From positions 1 through 64,000 of the forward strand of contig NZ_QJSD01000017.1 of assembly GCF_003313245.1 (NCBI RefSeq): a stretch of 64,000 bases of DNA. Direction: 5' to 3'. Numbering within the stretch: position 1 is the first letter of the stretch; the number at the start of each line of letters is the position of its first letter. Position numbers and translations under genes: made by a program. This document shows positions 42,964-51,106 of this stretch, in pieces. The stretch is from Primorskyibacter marinus. Its GTDB lineage: Bacteria > Pseudomonadota > Alphaproteobacteria > Rhodobacterales > Rhodobacteraceae. The notes under the pieces were generated by a model that was not told where the DNA came from, did not search any database, and saw nothing but the letters and a program-made list of their open reading frames with translations.

Positions 42964-43950
42964 ATGTTCAAGGCTCTGCTTGTTGAAAAGAATGACGAGG
43001 GCAAGACTTCTGCCTCGGTTCAGGACATCAGCGAAGATCAAATGCCCGAGGGCGATGTCACCGTTGCGGTCGAATACTCCACCATGAACTACAAGGACGG
43101 GCTGTGCATCGGCCCCGGTGGCGGGCTGGTGCGCACCTACCCCCATGTGCCCGGCATCGACTTTTCCGGAACGGTGGAGGCGTCGGAGGACGACCGCTAC
43201 AAGCCCGGCGACAAGGTCGTGCTGACCGGATGGCGTGTCGGCGAAAACCGCTGGGGCGGCTATGCCGAAAAGGCGCGCGTCAAGGCCGACATGCTGGTGC
43301 CGCTGCCCGACGGCCTGACCACCCGTCAGGCCATGGCCGTGGGCACCGCCGGTCTGACCGCGATGCTGGCCGTGATGGCGCTGGAGGATCAGGGGCTGAA
43401 GGATGGCCCGGTGCTTGTCACCGGTGCTGCGGGCGGTGTGGGGTCGGTCGCGACCGCGATCCTTGCCCATCTGGGTCACGAGGTCGCCGCCGTTACCGGA
43501 CGCCCCGAGCAGGAGGACTACCTCAAAAGCCTTGGCGCCACGCAGATCGTCGCGCGGGAGGACTTGACGGAGGTCACCCGCAAACCGCTGGAGGCAGAGC
43601 TTTGGGGCGGCTGCGTCGATGCCGTCGCTGGTGCCATGCTGGGTCGTGTGCTGAAGCAGATGACATATGGAAGCTCCGTCGCTGCGATTGGCCTGGCGGG
43701 CGGCGCAGCGATTGAGGGCGCATTGATCACGCCCTTCATCCTGCGCGGCGTCAATCTGTTGGGCATCGACAGCGTGATGCAACCGTATAAGAACCGCGTC
43801 CGCGCGTGGGGCCGGATCGCCAGGGATCTGCCGATGGACAAGCTGGAGGCGATGGTACAGACCGCCACGCTTGCGGACCTGCCCGGTCTGGGCCGCGACA
43901 TCCTGAAAGGTCAGGTCAAGGGCCGGGTCGTCGTCGATGTAACCGCCTGA
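42964..43950 (+). CDS. acuI: acryloyl-CoA reductase (NADPH), AcuI/YhdH family
   Basis: Reduces acryloyl-CoA to propionyl-CoA, protecting against acrylate from DMSP breakdown or from other C3 routes. Zinc-free MDR protein of 328 residues: N-terminal MFKALLVEKND, the YSTMNYKDGL substrate region, PGIDFSGTVE, the nucleotide site LVTGAAGGVGSVATAILA and the family end GRVVVDVTA. In many roseobacters acuI sits beside dmdA; here it follows the DUF1326 gene by 108 bp, with its own ribosome site AGGAAAGGA, and no DMSP gene is seen in the window. Confidence 0.9.
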   Translation: MFKALLVEKNDEGKTSASVQDISEDQMPEGDVTVAVEYSTMNYKDGLCIGPGGGLVRTYPHVPGIDFSGTVEASEDDRYKPGDKVVLTGWRVGENRWGGYAEKARVKADMLVPLPDGLTTRQAMAVGTAGLTAMLAVMALEDQGLKDGPVLVTGAAGGVGSVATAILAHLGHEVAAVTGRPEQEDYLKSLGATQIVAREDLTEVTRKPLEAELWGGCVDAVAGAMLGRVLKQMTYGSSVAAIGLAGGAAIEGALITPFILRGVNLLGIDSVMQPYKNRVRAWGRIARDLPMDKLEAMVQTATLADLPGLGRDILKGQVKGRVVVDVTA

Positions 43951-44111
43951 CGCGCGACGCCGGATTGAACTTGTCGGGCGGCGTCATACGCCGTCCGCAA
44001 GCGCCTTTGGATCATCGCGCGAACGGTCGCCACTCCAAACCGGGCAGATTTGGCCTTTGGCACCACCCTGCAAGAACTACTGGATGCCCCCGCCGGGGGT
44101 GTCCGGCCCGG

Positions 44112-44987
44112 TCAGCCAGAAACGCCCAGCAGCCGCATCGCGTTTTCCTTCAGGATCAGCGGGCGCACCTCGTCCTTGAAATCCGCCTTCTCAAAAGCAT
44201 TCAGCCATTTCTCGGGCGAGATCATCGGCCAGTCAGATCCGAACAGCATCTTCTTCTTCAGCAGGCTGTTGGCATAGCGCACCAGGATCGGCGGGAAGTA
44301 TTTCGGAGACCAGCCCGACAGGTCGATATAGACGTTGGGCTTGTGCTGGGCGACGGCCAGCGCCTCTTCCTGCCAGGGAAAGCTGGGATGGGCGGCGATG
44401 ATGTTCATGTCGGGGAAATCCACCGCCACATCATCCAGATACATCGGGTTGGAATATTTCAGCCGCATTCCGTTGCCACCGCGCATCCCCGATCCAACGC
44501 CTGTCTGCCCGGTGTGAAACAGCGCCACGCAGTTATGCTCTGCCAGCACCTCGTAGAACGGATAGGCCATCCGGTCATTGGGATAGAACCCCTGCAAGGT
44601 CGGATGGAACTTGAAGCCCCTGACGCCATGATCCTCAACCAGCCGCCGTGCCTCGCGCACCGCCATCTTGCCCTTCCACGGGTCGATGGAGGCAAAGGGG
44701 ATCAGGATGTCGTCATTCTGTTTGACCAGGTCCAGAACCTCGTCGTTGGAATAGCGCCGGTAGCCGGTCTCACGCTCGGAATCGACGGGAAAGATCACCG
44801 CCGCGATGTTCTGTTCGCGGTAATGTGCGGCGGTCTCGGGGATGGTCGGGGGATGTTCCCACGGTGCACCGAAATACCCCGCCATCGTGCGCTGCAACTC
44901 GTCATATCCGTCATCGGCATGGCAACCGCAGGGTTCTTCTGCATGGGTGTGAATGTCGATCGCGCGGACCTTGGAAAAATCGACCAT
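44112..44987 (-). CDS. amidohydrolase-2 family hydrolase or decarboxylase
   Basis: A 291-residue TIM-barrel metal enzyme of the Amidohydro_2 group (ACMS decarboxylase/resorcylate decarboxylase-like). The metal motif is AIDIHTHAEEP at the N-terminus, with later His in GFKFHPTLQGFYPND and IIAAHPSFPWQ and the catalytic Asp in MLFGSDWPM. It follows the feruloyl-CoA synthase gene after 11 bp, its ribosome site GAAGGAGG overlapping the ferA end, so it is co-transcribed. Its substrate is likely an aromatic acid or acyl-CoA derivative of the hydroxycinnamate pathway, an inference from position. Confidence 0.85.
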   Translation of the reverse strand: MVDFSKVRAIDIHTHAEEPCGCHADDGYDELQRTMAGYFGAPWEHPPTIPETAAHYREQNIAAVIFPVDSERETGYRRYSNDEVLDLVKQNDDILIPFASIDPWKGKMAVREARRLVEDHGVRGFKFHPTLQGFYPNDRMAYPFYEVLAEHNCVALFHTGQTGVGSGMRGGNGMRLKYSNPMYLDDVAVDFPDMNIIAAHPSFPWQEEALAVAQHKPNVYIDLSGWSPKYFPPILVRYANSLLKKKMLFGSDWPMISPEKWLNAFEKADFKDEVRPLILKENAMRLLGVSG

Positions 44988-44998
44988 GGTTGCCTCCT

Positions 44999-46813
44999 TC
45001 AGACGCGGATCAGCGCCGGGTCTTCGTTGTCATAAAGCCGCTCAAGCAAATTGGCACGGCGCGTGATGATCTTGCGCACGTTGAGCGAGCCTTTGTCGGT
45101 AATCTCGCCATCTTTGAGCGAGGGCGGTTCGGCCAGAATGATCGCGCGGCTGATGCGCCTGGCCGATCCGGTGGCGGCGCGGGCCATCTCGCGCAGACGC
45201 TCTTCGATCCGGGCCTGAAGCGCAGCATCGATCACCGCCCCTTCAGAAATGTTGCCGCCGCGCGGTTGATCGGGTTGCGGGATGATGAACAGACCAATTG
45301 CGCCGCGGTCATGGCCGCAGATCACCACATCCTGCGCCAGCCCGCGCAGCCCTTCCAGCGCGTCAATCCGCAGCTTGCCCGCCTGAACCCATGTCCCGGT
45401 CAGCAGTTTGAAATCTTCGGACACGCGCCCGTCAAAACTCAGCCCGCGATCCGGGTCGCCGGGATCGACAAAGCGGACAGCATCGCCGGTGATCAGGAAT
45501 CCCTCGTCGTCAAAAGCCTGCGTCGTCTTGTCAGGATCGCCGTAATATCCCGGCATGATGTTGGGGCCTTTCACGCGCAGCTCGCAGCGCATTTCAGCGT
45601 CGGGAGTCAGCTTGATCTCGGTCCCCGGAAGCGGCACGCCGATCACGCCCGACCGTCCGATAGGTTCGTGCAACATCACCGTTGCGGGCGCGGTTTCGGT
45701 CATGCCCCAGCTGGAAATCATCAGGGGCAGCTTGCCGCGCACCTCGCGCGCCATGTCCTCTAGCCCGGTCCAGACTTCTTGCGGAAGCGAGGCACCGGCA
45801 TAGAAGATCAGATCGAGATCGCGGAAATATGCCTCGCGCAGCGCGGCGTTGGTTTTCATTTCCTGCACCAGCAAGGAAAATCCCACGGGCACGTTGAAAG
45901 ACAAAGTTCCGGGTTTTTCGATGATGTTGCGCACGGTATCGGCAAAAAGGTCTTTGGTCGGCTTGCCGCTGTCGATCACCAATGTGCCGCCATGGGCGAG
46001 CATCATGTTGACGTTATGCGACCCGCCAAAGACGTGGTTCCACGGCAGCCAGTCGCAAATCCGCGGTGGACGATCCTTGAGGAACGGCAGAACAGACGCC
46101 ATCTGCGCCTGATTGGTGCACATCATCGCTTGCGTGGTCAGCACGCCTTTGGGATCGGAGGTCGACCCAGAGGTGAAAAGGATCTTGGCGACGGTATCAG
46201 CCCCTACCGTGGCATGGCGGGTGCCCAGATCGACGGTCGCATCGCCATCCAGCAAATCGGCAAAGGCTGTCACGTCGCGCGGCGCGCCGGTGGGGTTCGA
46301 GGCCACAACTTCTACCCCGTCGAACTGCGGCAGCATCAGGGCAGTGGCATAGCGCCCGACATCGTCTGTAAAGGCCATCGCCGGATTGACCTTGTCCAGA
46401 ACATAAGTCAGCCGTCCATGTGCCTCGGGGATCAGCGAATATTGCTCGGCCAGTGGCACGGTCGGAACGCCGACATATTGCGCCCCGAAAGACAGCAGCG
46501 CGTGATCGATGGAATTGCCTGACAGGATGACGATGGGCGTATCCTGCGTCAGCCCGCGCGCCACCAGTGACGCCGCGACGGCGCGCACCTGCCGCAGTGC
46601 CTGCGCATAGGTAACCTCGCGCCAGCTATCGCCTGCCCGCTCGGACAGAAACACACGGTCGGGTGCCGCACGCGCCCAGTGATGCAGCCAATCAGATGTA
46701 CGGTCCACGACGGCGTCCAGAGGCACCTTCGACGTCAGAAAGATATGGGGCCCTTCGTGCTGCGTTTCGACGGAATGGGGCACCAGCCTCAGACCTGTGA
46801 CCGGGTCTTTCAT
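44999..46813 (-). CDS. ferA: feruloyl-CoA synthase
   Basis: ATP-dependent ligase that activates ferulate and related hydroxycinnamates to their CoA thioesters. Adenylate motifs are ILFTSGSTSDPKGVLTT, ISSWGMTETAPA, the hinge LITGDAVRFVDPGDPDRGLSFDGR and the C-terminal SLKDGEITDKGSLNVRKI, in which the usual PRT-GK loop is replaced as in FerA enzymes. At 604 residues it has FerA length. Its start overlaps the MarR stop by four bases. The hydratase and vanillin dehydrogenase genes of the pathway are not in the window. Confidence 0.88.
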   Translation of the reverse strand: MKDPVTGLRLVPHSVETQHEGPHIFLTSKVPLDAVVDRTSDWLHHWARAAPDRVFLSERAGDSWREVTYAQALRQVRAVAASLVARGLTQDTPIVILSGNSIDHALLSFGAQYVGVPTVPLAEQYSLIPEAHGRLTYVLDKVNPAMAFTDDVGRYATALMLPQFDGVEVVASNPTGAPRDVTAFADLLDGDATVDLGTRHATVGADTVAKILFTSGSTSDPKGVLTTQAMMCTNQAQMASVLPFLKDRPPRICDWLPWNHVFGGSHNVNMMLAHGGTLVIDSGKPTKDLFADTVRNIIEKPGTLSFNVPVGFSLLVQEMKTNAALREAYFRDLDLIFYAGASLPQEVWTGLEDMAREVRGKLPLMISSWGMTETAPATVMLHEPIGRSGVIGVPLPGTEIKLTPDAEMRCELRVKGPNIMPGYYGDPDKTTQAFDDEGFLITGDAVRFVDPGDPDRGLSFDGRVSEDFKLLTGTWVQAGKLRIDALEGLRGLAQDVVICGHDRGAIGLFIIPQPDQPRGGNISEGAVIDAALQARIEERLREMARAATGSARRISRAIILAEPPSLKDGEITDKGSLNVRKIITRRANLLERLYDNEDPALIRV

Positions 46814-47304
46814 TCGCCCGCTTCCTGTCGTTTCCGTGTCGCGCTGCGCGTCGCACGCACAAGCAATTCCCGAAGCGTGCGGATGTCCTCGACCGCAAGC
46901 TTGTCAAACAGCGCATCCTCATGCAATTGCACGGCACGCTCCGCATTTTGCCAAAGATGCCAACCCTTTGCTGTCACCCGCAACGCGTAGGCGCGGCGAT
47001 CGGTTTCGACGGGCTTGCGGTCAATTGCGCCCAGATTCTCCAGTTCGTCGACCAACACCACGACACCTGACCGCTTGATATTCAGCACCTCCGAAAGCTG
47101 TGTCTGAGAAATGCCTTCGCTGCCCACCACAACTGCAAGCGCCGAAAATGTGCCGATCCGCAGGCCAAAAGGTGCCAGCGTTTGGGTCAAATCGCCCTGT
47201 AATTGTATATAGGCCCGTTTTATGTTGTAGCCGACGAACTGACGCAACAACCTGTCAGACGGCTGGGCCGAGTTGTCTTCGTCAGTGTCATTCGCTAAAG
47301 TCAT
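46810..47304 (-). CDS. MarR-family regulator of the feruloyl-CoA synthase operon
   Basis: Winged-helix repressor of 164 residues: SQTQLSEVLNIKRSGVVVLVDELENLGAIDRKPVETDRRAYALRVT is the DNA-binding wing region, flanked by dimerisation helices. The start at 47304 is preferred since GAGGGA lies six bases upstream; a frame from 47334 adds ten residues. It leads an operon with ferA and the amidohydrolase. By analogy with CouR/FerR-type MarR proteins, hydroxycinnamoyl-CoA may release it from DNA; that is an inference. An inverted repeat at 47432-47453 may be its operator. Confidence 0.88.
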   Translation of the reverse strand: MTLANDTDEDNSAQPSDRLLRQFVGYNIKRAYIQLQGDLTQTLAPFGLRIGTFSALAVVVGSEGISQTQLSEVLNIKRSGVVVLVDELENLGAIDRKPVETDRRAYALRVTAKGWHLWQNAERAVQLHEDALFDKLAVEDIRTLRELLVRATRSATRKRQEAGE

Positions 47305-47431
47305 ACGGTCCCTCGCCGGATTTTCAGATGTCACCGGCAGAATGCCGGACGCAGACAGGGCGCGCGGTCTGGATCGGTGCCTGCACCTGTGGCCGTCGTT
47401 TCATCGGTCGCCACGAAATCCCACCGGAACT

Positions 47432-47453
47432 CAATTAGTATTCAACTATATTG
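47432..47453. promoter_or_regulatory. imperfect inverted repeat, possible MarR operator
   Basis: CAATTAGT and ACTATATTG are near inverted copies (one bulge) around five bases, in an A/T-rich segment about 130 bp before the marR start codon. The size suits a MarR dimer. Confidence 0.35.
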
Positions 47454-47475
47454 TTATGTCAGTGAACATATTTAA

Positions 47476-47733
47476 TCAATCTTCCAAGTAGTATCGGGCA
47501 ACTCTGCGGGTGACCCGCCAAGCGTCGGCAGGTCCGCTGGCAACTTGTTGCGAGCTACGCCAACAGACCGAAACCTGCTGATCATGCGTTGCAACTGACG
47601 AAAGGTTTTTCTTCGCGACATTGGGAGCGACGGTCACATATTCGGGCGGCCCAACGACCACACAGTATGACCATCCAGCCCCCTCACAACCCCAAGTGTT
47701 ATGAGACTCGCAATATTCGCCGCGATAGTTCAT
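47476..47733 (-). CDS. possible small Cys-containing protein or gene remnant
   Basis: An open frame of 85 codons reading MNYRGEYCESHNTWGCEG..., with four cysteines and no signal peptide as it stands. No ribosome site precedes the ATG at 47733. The segment SYCVVVGPPEYVTVAP looks protein-like, and the C-terminal tail RVTRRVARYYLED is basic. It may be the end of a lost secreted-protein gene, a true small gene, or a chance frame in the regulatory region. Confidence 0.3.
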   Translation of the reverse strand: MNYRGEYCESHNTWGCEGAGWSYCVVVGPPEYVTVAPNVAKKNLSSVATHDQQVSVCWRSSQQVASGPADAWRVTRRVARYYLED

Positions 47734-47761
47734 AATTTATGGGGGATTAACATAAACCGCT

Positions 47762-49978
47762 ATGTATATAGATTCTTTCAATCTTCAGAGTCGCCCATTC
47801 GCGATTGTGCCGGATCCAGATTTTCTGGTTTGGACAACGCAGCATAAAACTGTCTACCAAAAACTAGTGCGAAACGTCCTGACCGGAGCGAACATGACCT
47901 TGTTCACCGGTGAGGTCGGCTGTGGAAAAAGCACCATCCTTCAGGCACTTATGAAGGCGAGAGAGATTGAGCAAGGGCGTCGCGTCATCCTGATTTCAAG
48001 CCGCCTGAATTCAGCCAGAGAGGTCCCTCAACAAATCCTGTTGAGCCTGGGAAGGCCATTCGCGAACCGCCCGACCGAAGAACTGGCGGCATTTGCGATA
48101 GCCGAGATGGCCAGAACGGCTGCGGAACAAATGCCGCCGCTGCTGATTATCGACGAAGCCCAAACCCTGGCTGACGATGCGGCACTCTTGTTGGCTCATA
48201 TTGCATGGGACGAGCCACAAGCAGACTTGCGCTGCTCGATCATTCTTGCCGGACAACCCGAACTTCGGAAGCTTGTCGCACGGGCGTCGATGAAACCCCT
48301 TGCCGACATGATCGACGATCGGATTCAGGTGCAACAACTGCCTGGGGACGAAATTGCGGCCTATGTCGAGGGGCGGCTTGCATTGGCTGGCTATGCAGGC
48401 AATCGTCTGTTCGAAGGCGATGCGCTCGACGAGATATATGCATATTCGCGAGGCACGCCACGCTTGATAAACAAGCTGTGTGATCTGGCGCTTTTCTGTG
48501 CGGCGAAGCAGGGCCGCAAAACAATTGACGCGGCCTTTATCCGTGAAGTGCAGGAGGAGTGGAACCCACCCGGCGGTGCCCCGATCACCTTGGATCATTC
48601 GCCCCCTTCACCGGATTTCAAACCGCTGTCGTCACCGCCCTCGTCAATTGCGCGGGAGGGTTCGACAGCTGCACCTCGTCAGCCAGACGCACCACCAACG
48701 CTGCCGAAAAAGATTGCGGCAGCCGCACCGAGTACAAACGAACGGCCGTCCGAAAACACTTTGCCCTCTGACCCCAAGACGCCGCGAGGTTGGGTGGTAG
48801 AAAGATCGCCCGCCCCTGAAGCCCAAACGCCGTCTGAAAACTCCGATCCGCCGCCCCTGCCCCGTCGTCGCAGGACACGGCTGGTTCTGGGTGGATTGGC
48901 TGCGGCGGCCTGCGCCGTTCCCGCCCTTCTTGTTCTGAACCTGATAAATGAGCCGGTACAAGAGCCACCGACCGGATCGATCCAGCAGGCCGGCGATGCG
49001 TCGCGGTCACCGACCACCACCAAAGAGTCCGTTTCGGTGCCCGCTCAAACAGCTATTGCGCCTGCACCCGACACGGGCGCTCAGCCGACGGCGCAGGAGT
49101 TGAACATCCTGAAACAAGCCATCGCTGCGGCCAAGGCAGAACAGCAGGCGTTAGAGGCTGAACTTGCGCGGCAATTACAAAATCTTCAGGCAACACCTTC
49201 GGCAGCCGGCAGCGACAGCGAGGAGGTCACAAACCGCATAGCACAGACCCCGGACAAGGGTCGCGAGACGGACACGCAGCAAGACAGACCCGACGCCGGA
49301 GGCGCAGAGACACCCGATCCGGCATCCGATCTGGCCGCCGTGTTCGAACAAAAAAGACCACCAGTTGGCAGGATCGATGTCACGCAAGCAGTGTCCAGAT
49401 CCGCGATCCAGCCGCTCGGGCCGCATGGCCTGTCAAAGACCGAGCCACCGAAACCCGCGCGGCTTGAACCTGTGCGCCTGACCACGAATGACGAAGAGCG
49501 GCTGGGTTATTTCCACGCCGGGCTGGACAGCGCCACCCCCAGGGACAGCGCGATCAACTATACGCGTGCGGCGTTGCGGGGACATCCGCGCGCCGCCGAA
49601 TATCTCGGTCAGTTGTTCGATACCGGCGATGGTGTGGCGCTTGCCTCGGGGATTGCGCAACGCTGGTACGCGGTTGCCGATGACGCCGACATGGTGTTTC
49701 AGACAGAGATCGCGCCGGGCAGCGTCGCCGCCGGGCAGCAAAGCGTTCGGCCGCTGACAGTTTTCGTGACGGACGGGACCGCCGAATTTATCTGGGATGG
49801 CAATGCCGACGTGTTTTCAGTCGAATTGGCCAATCAGGATAAAACACCCATCGGTGTTGCAGCCTCGTCATTGACTGCTCTTAGCGTGAAGCTGCCGGAA
49901 CAGGCTGCGTTCTGGCGTGTAACAACAGGATCCGGAGCGTCCTTCGACTGGCAAGCCATCCCATTCCGGAACGACTAA
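47762..49978 (+). CDS. ExeA/GspA-like AAA ATPase with membrane segment and Sel1-like repeats
   Basis: A 738-residue membrane-anchored ATPase. Residues 1-265 match the ExeA/GspA type: YIDSFNLQSRPFAIVPDPDF start, Walker A GEVGCGKST (50-58), Walker B LLIIDEAQ (127-134), and the end GTPRLINKLCDLAL. A Pro-rich disordered linker (270-370) leads to one transmembrane segment (374-395), then a periplasmic part with a short coiled coil (about 447-476) and Sel1-like repeats (DSAINYTRAALRGHPRAAEYLGQLFDTGDGVALASGIAQRWYA). GspA normally ends in a peptidoglycan-binding domain; here Sel1 repeats and a final beta domain take its place. No type II secretion genes are nearby. It may control an envelope machine with the two genes that follow; this is an inference. 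Confidence 0.8.
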   Translation: MYIDSFNLQSRPFAIVPDPDFLVWTTQHKTVYQKLVRNVLTGANMTLFTGEVGCGKSTILQALMKAREIEQGRRVILISSRLNSAREVPQQILLSLGRPFANRPTEELAAFAIAEMARTAAEQMPPLLIIDEAQTLADDAALLLAHIAWDEPQADLRCSIILAGQPELRKLVARASMKPLADMIDDRIQVQQLPGDEIAAYVEGRLALAGYAGNRLFEGDALDEIYAYSRGTPRLINKLCDLALFCAAKQGRKTIDAAFIREVQEEWNPPGGAPITLDHSPPSPDFKPLSSPPSSIAREGSTAAPRQPDAPPTLPKKIAAAAPSTNERPSENTLPSDPKTPRGWVVERSPAPEAQTPSENSDPPPLPRRRRTRLVLGGLAAAACAVPALLVLNLINEPVQEPPTGSIQQAGDASRSPTTTKESVSVPAQTAIAPAPDTGAQPTAQELNILKQAIAAAKAEQQALEAELARQLQNLQATPSAAGSDSEEVTNRIAQTPDKGRETDTQQDRPDAGGAETPDPASDLAAVFEQKRPPVGRIDVTQAVSRSAIQPLGPHGLSKTEPPKPARLEPVRLTTNDEERLGYFHAGLDSATPRDSAINYTRAALRGHPRAAEYLGQLFDTGDGVALASGIAQRWYAVADDADMVFQTEIAPGSVAAGQQSVRPLTVFVTDGTAEFIWDGNADVFSVELANQDKTPIGVAASSLTALSVKLPEQAAFWRVTTGSGASFDWQAIPFRND

Positions 49979-49998
49979 GCCCCCCGTGAAAGGGGGCT
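49978..49998. terminator. hairpin between convergent ExeA-like and TAXI genes
   Basis: AGCCCCC and GGGGGCT form a seven-base-pair stem around a seven-base loop, starting in the stop codon of the ExeA-like gene. It can act on both strands; no T-tract is evident. Confidence 0.55.
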
Positions 49999-50024
49999 GA
50001 ACATGGGGTGCGGAAAGTGTCTGA

Positions 50025-51074
50025 CTAGCAGCCGATGACAGAACAGATGCGCTGACGGTAGGCGCTATTCGCTTCGCTATCCGGAACCGCCTCCATCCCA
50101 CCAGAGGAGCAGCTTAGCGGATAGTTTGCCGCGAGGCCCGCATTCGCGCATTCGGCGACATCCCATCCCGGAGGAATGTCCGTCAGGTCGACTTGTTTCC
50201 ATTTGGGATGCCCGTTTTTCTGCAAATCGCCAAATCTGGTGAAAATCAGATGCGAGACATCGGACACGGCCTTGCAGCTTGCAGCATGATAGGAATTTCG
50301 GCGCGGCGCGTACTCATAGGTCATCAGAACGGCCTTTACCGCCACGACCGGAACAACATCGGCCTGAAACGGATAGGTCGATGCCGGGATCTGTGTCGGG
50401 ACGTAAACCGCTTGCAGAAGCGGGTCTTCGAACGGCACGAGATGAAAACGCTCCGCGTCGATCCTTGTATCCTGAAACAGTTTGGTCGGCGCGCCCGCGA
50501 CATAGAAAAAGCCGTCAAGCTCGCCCGCCAGCAGTTGATCCATCGATTCTTGCGGGCCGATAGTATGCACCTCTGCGGGCGTGATGCCCAGAAGGTCCAG
50601 TATCAACGAAGCGGTCAGGAAGGTGCCGCTGTCCTCGACGCCGATGGCCACGCGCTTGCCGTTCAGATCCGCCGGGTTTGCGATACCCTTGGACGCCAGC
50701 AAATGCACTTCTTCATTGTAGAGCGGAAAGGAAATCCGCACCCCTGCAATCGCGCGGGCAATTGCCGGATCATTCGCCGAATAGGTCTTGAGATATTCGA
50801 GCACATCGCTTTGCACGATCCCGAATTGCGTCGCCCGCCGTTTGCGCACCCCAAGGAAATTTTCAAGCGAGCCGGCGCTTTCCACGACATTCAGCGTCTG
50901 GTCACATTCGGCCATCAGATTGGCAATATCGTTTCCGAACTGAATATATGTCCCCGTTGGCGATCCGGTCAGAATATTCTTCTCGAATTCCTGAGCCTGC
51001 GCAGAGGAGACCCCCAATAACAGAACAAGGCCCGTCGCAAAAACATGCAGCATGCATCTGTGCAAGACGTCCAT
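50025..51074 (-). CDS. TAXI-family TRAP-type solute-binding protein, orphan
   Basis: Periplasmic binding protein of the TAXI (immunogenic protein Bcsp31) type, 349 residues. A signal peptide (LHVFATGLVLLLGVSSAQAQ) leads ILTGSPTGTYIQFGNDIANL, the family hallmark, followed by GVRKRRATQFGIVQSDVLEYL and VAIGVEDSGTFLTASLILDLLG. The start at 51074 is set by AAGGGG upstream. No TRAP permease gene is adjacent, so it may work with a distant transporter or as a sensor. The C-terminus has additional Cys residues (EAVPDSEANSAYRQRICSVIGC) that are not typical and may form disulfides. It lies 32 bp after the coiled-coil gene on the same strand. Confidence 0.82.
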   Translation of the reverse strand: MDVLHRCMLHVFATGLVLLLGVSSAQAQEFEKNILTGSPTGTYIQFGNDIANLMAECDQTLNVVESAGSLENFLGVRKRRATQFGIVQSDVLEYLKTYSANDPAIARAIAGVRISFPLYNEEVHLLASKGIANPADLNGKRVAIGVEDSGTFLTASLILDLLGITPAEVHTIGPQESMDQLLAGELDGFFYVAGAPTKLFQDTRIDAERFHLVPFEDPLLQAVYVPTQIPASTYPFQADVVPVVAVKAVLMTYEYAPRRNSYHAASCKAVSDVSHLIFTRFGDLQKNGHPKWKQVDLTDIPPGWDVAECANAGLAANYPLSCSSGGMEAVPDSEANSAYRQRICSVIGC

Positions 51075-51106
51075 TGCCATCCCCTTTTCTCGTTTCATGC
51101 TAATCA

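Larger units (their letters stand above)
47305..47761. other. divergent region between marR and ExeA-like gene
   Basis: About 455 bp. It holds the marR leader, a candidate operator (47432-47453) in an A/T-rich stretch, and a doubtful small open frame on the minus strand (47476-47733). The A/T-rich bases before 47762 could be the promoter of the ExeA-like gene. Confidence 0.5.
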
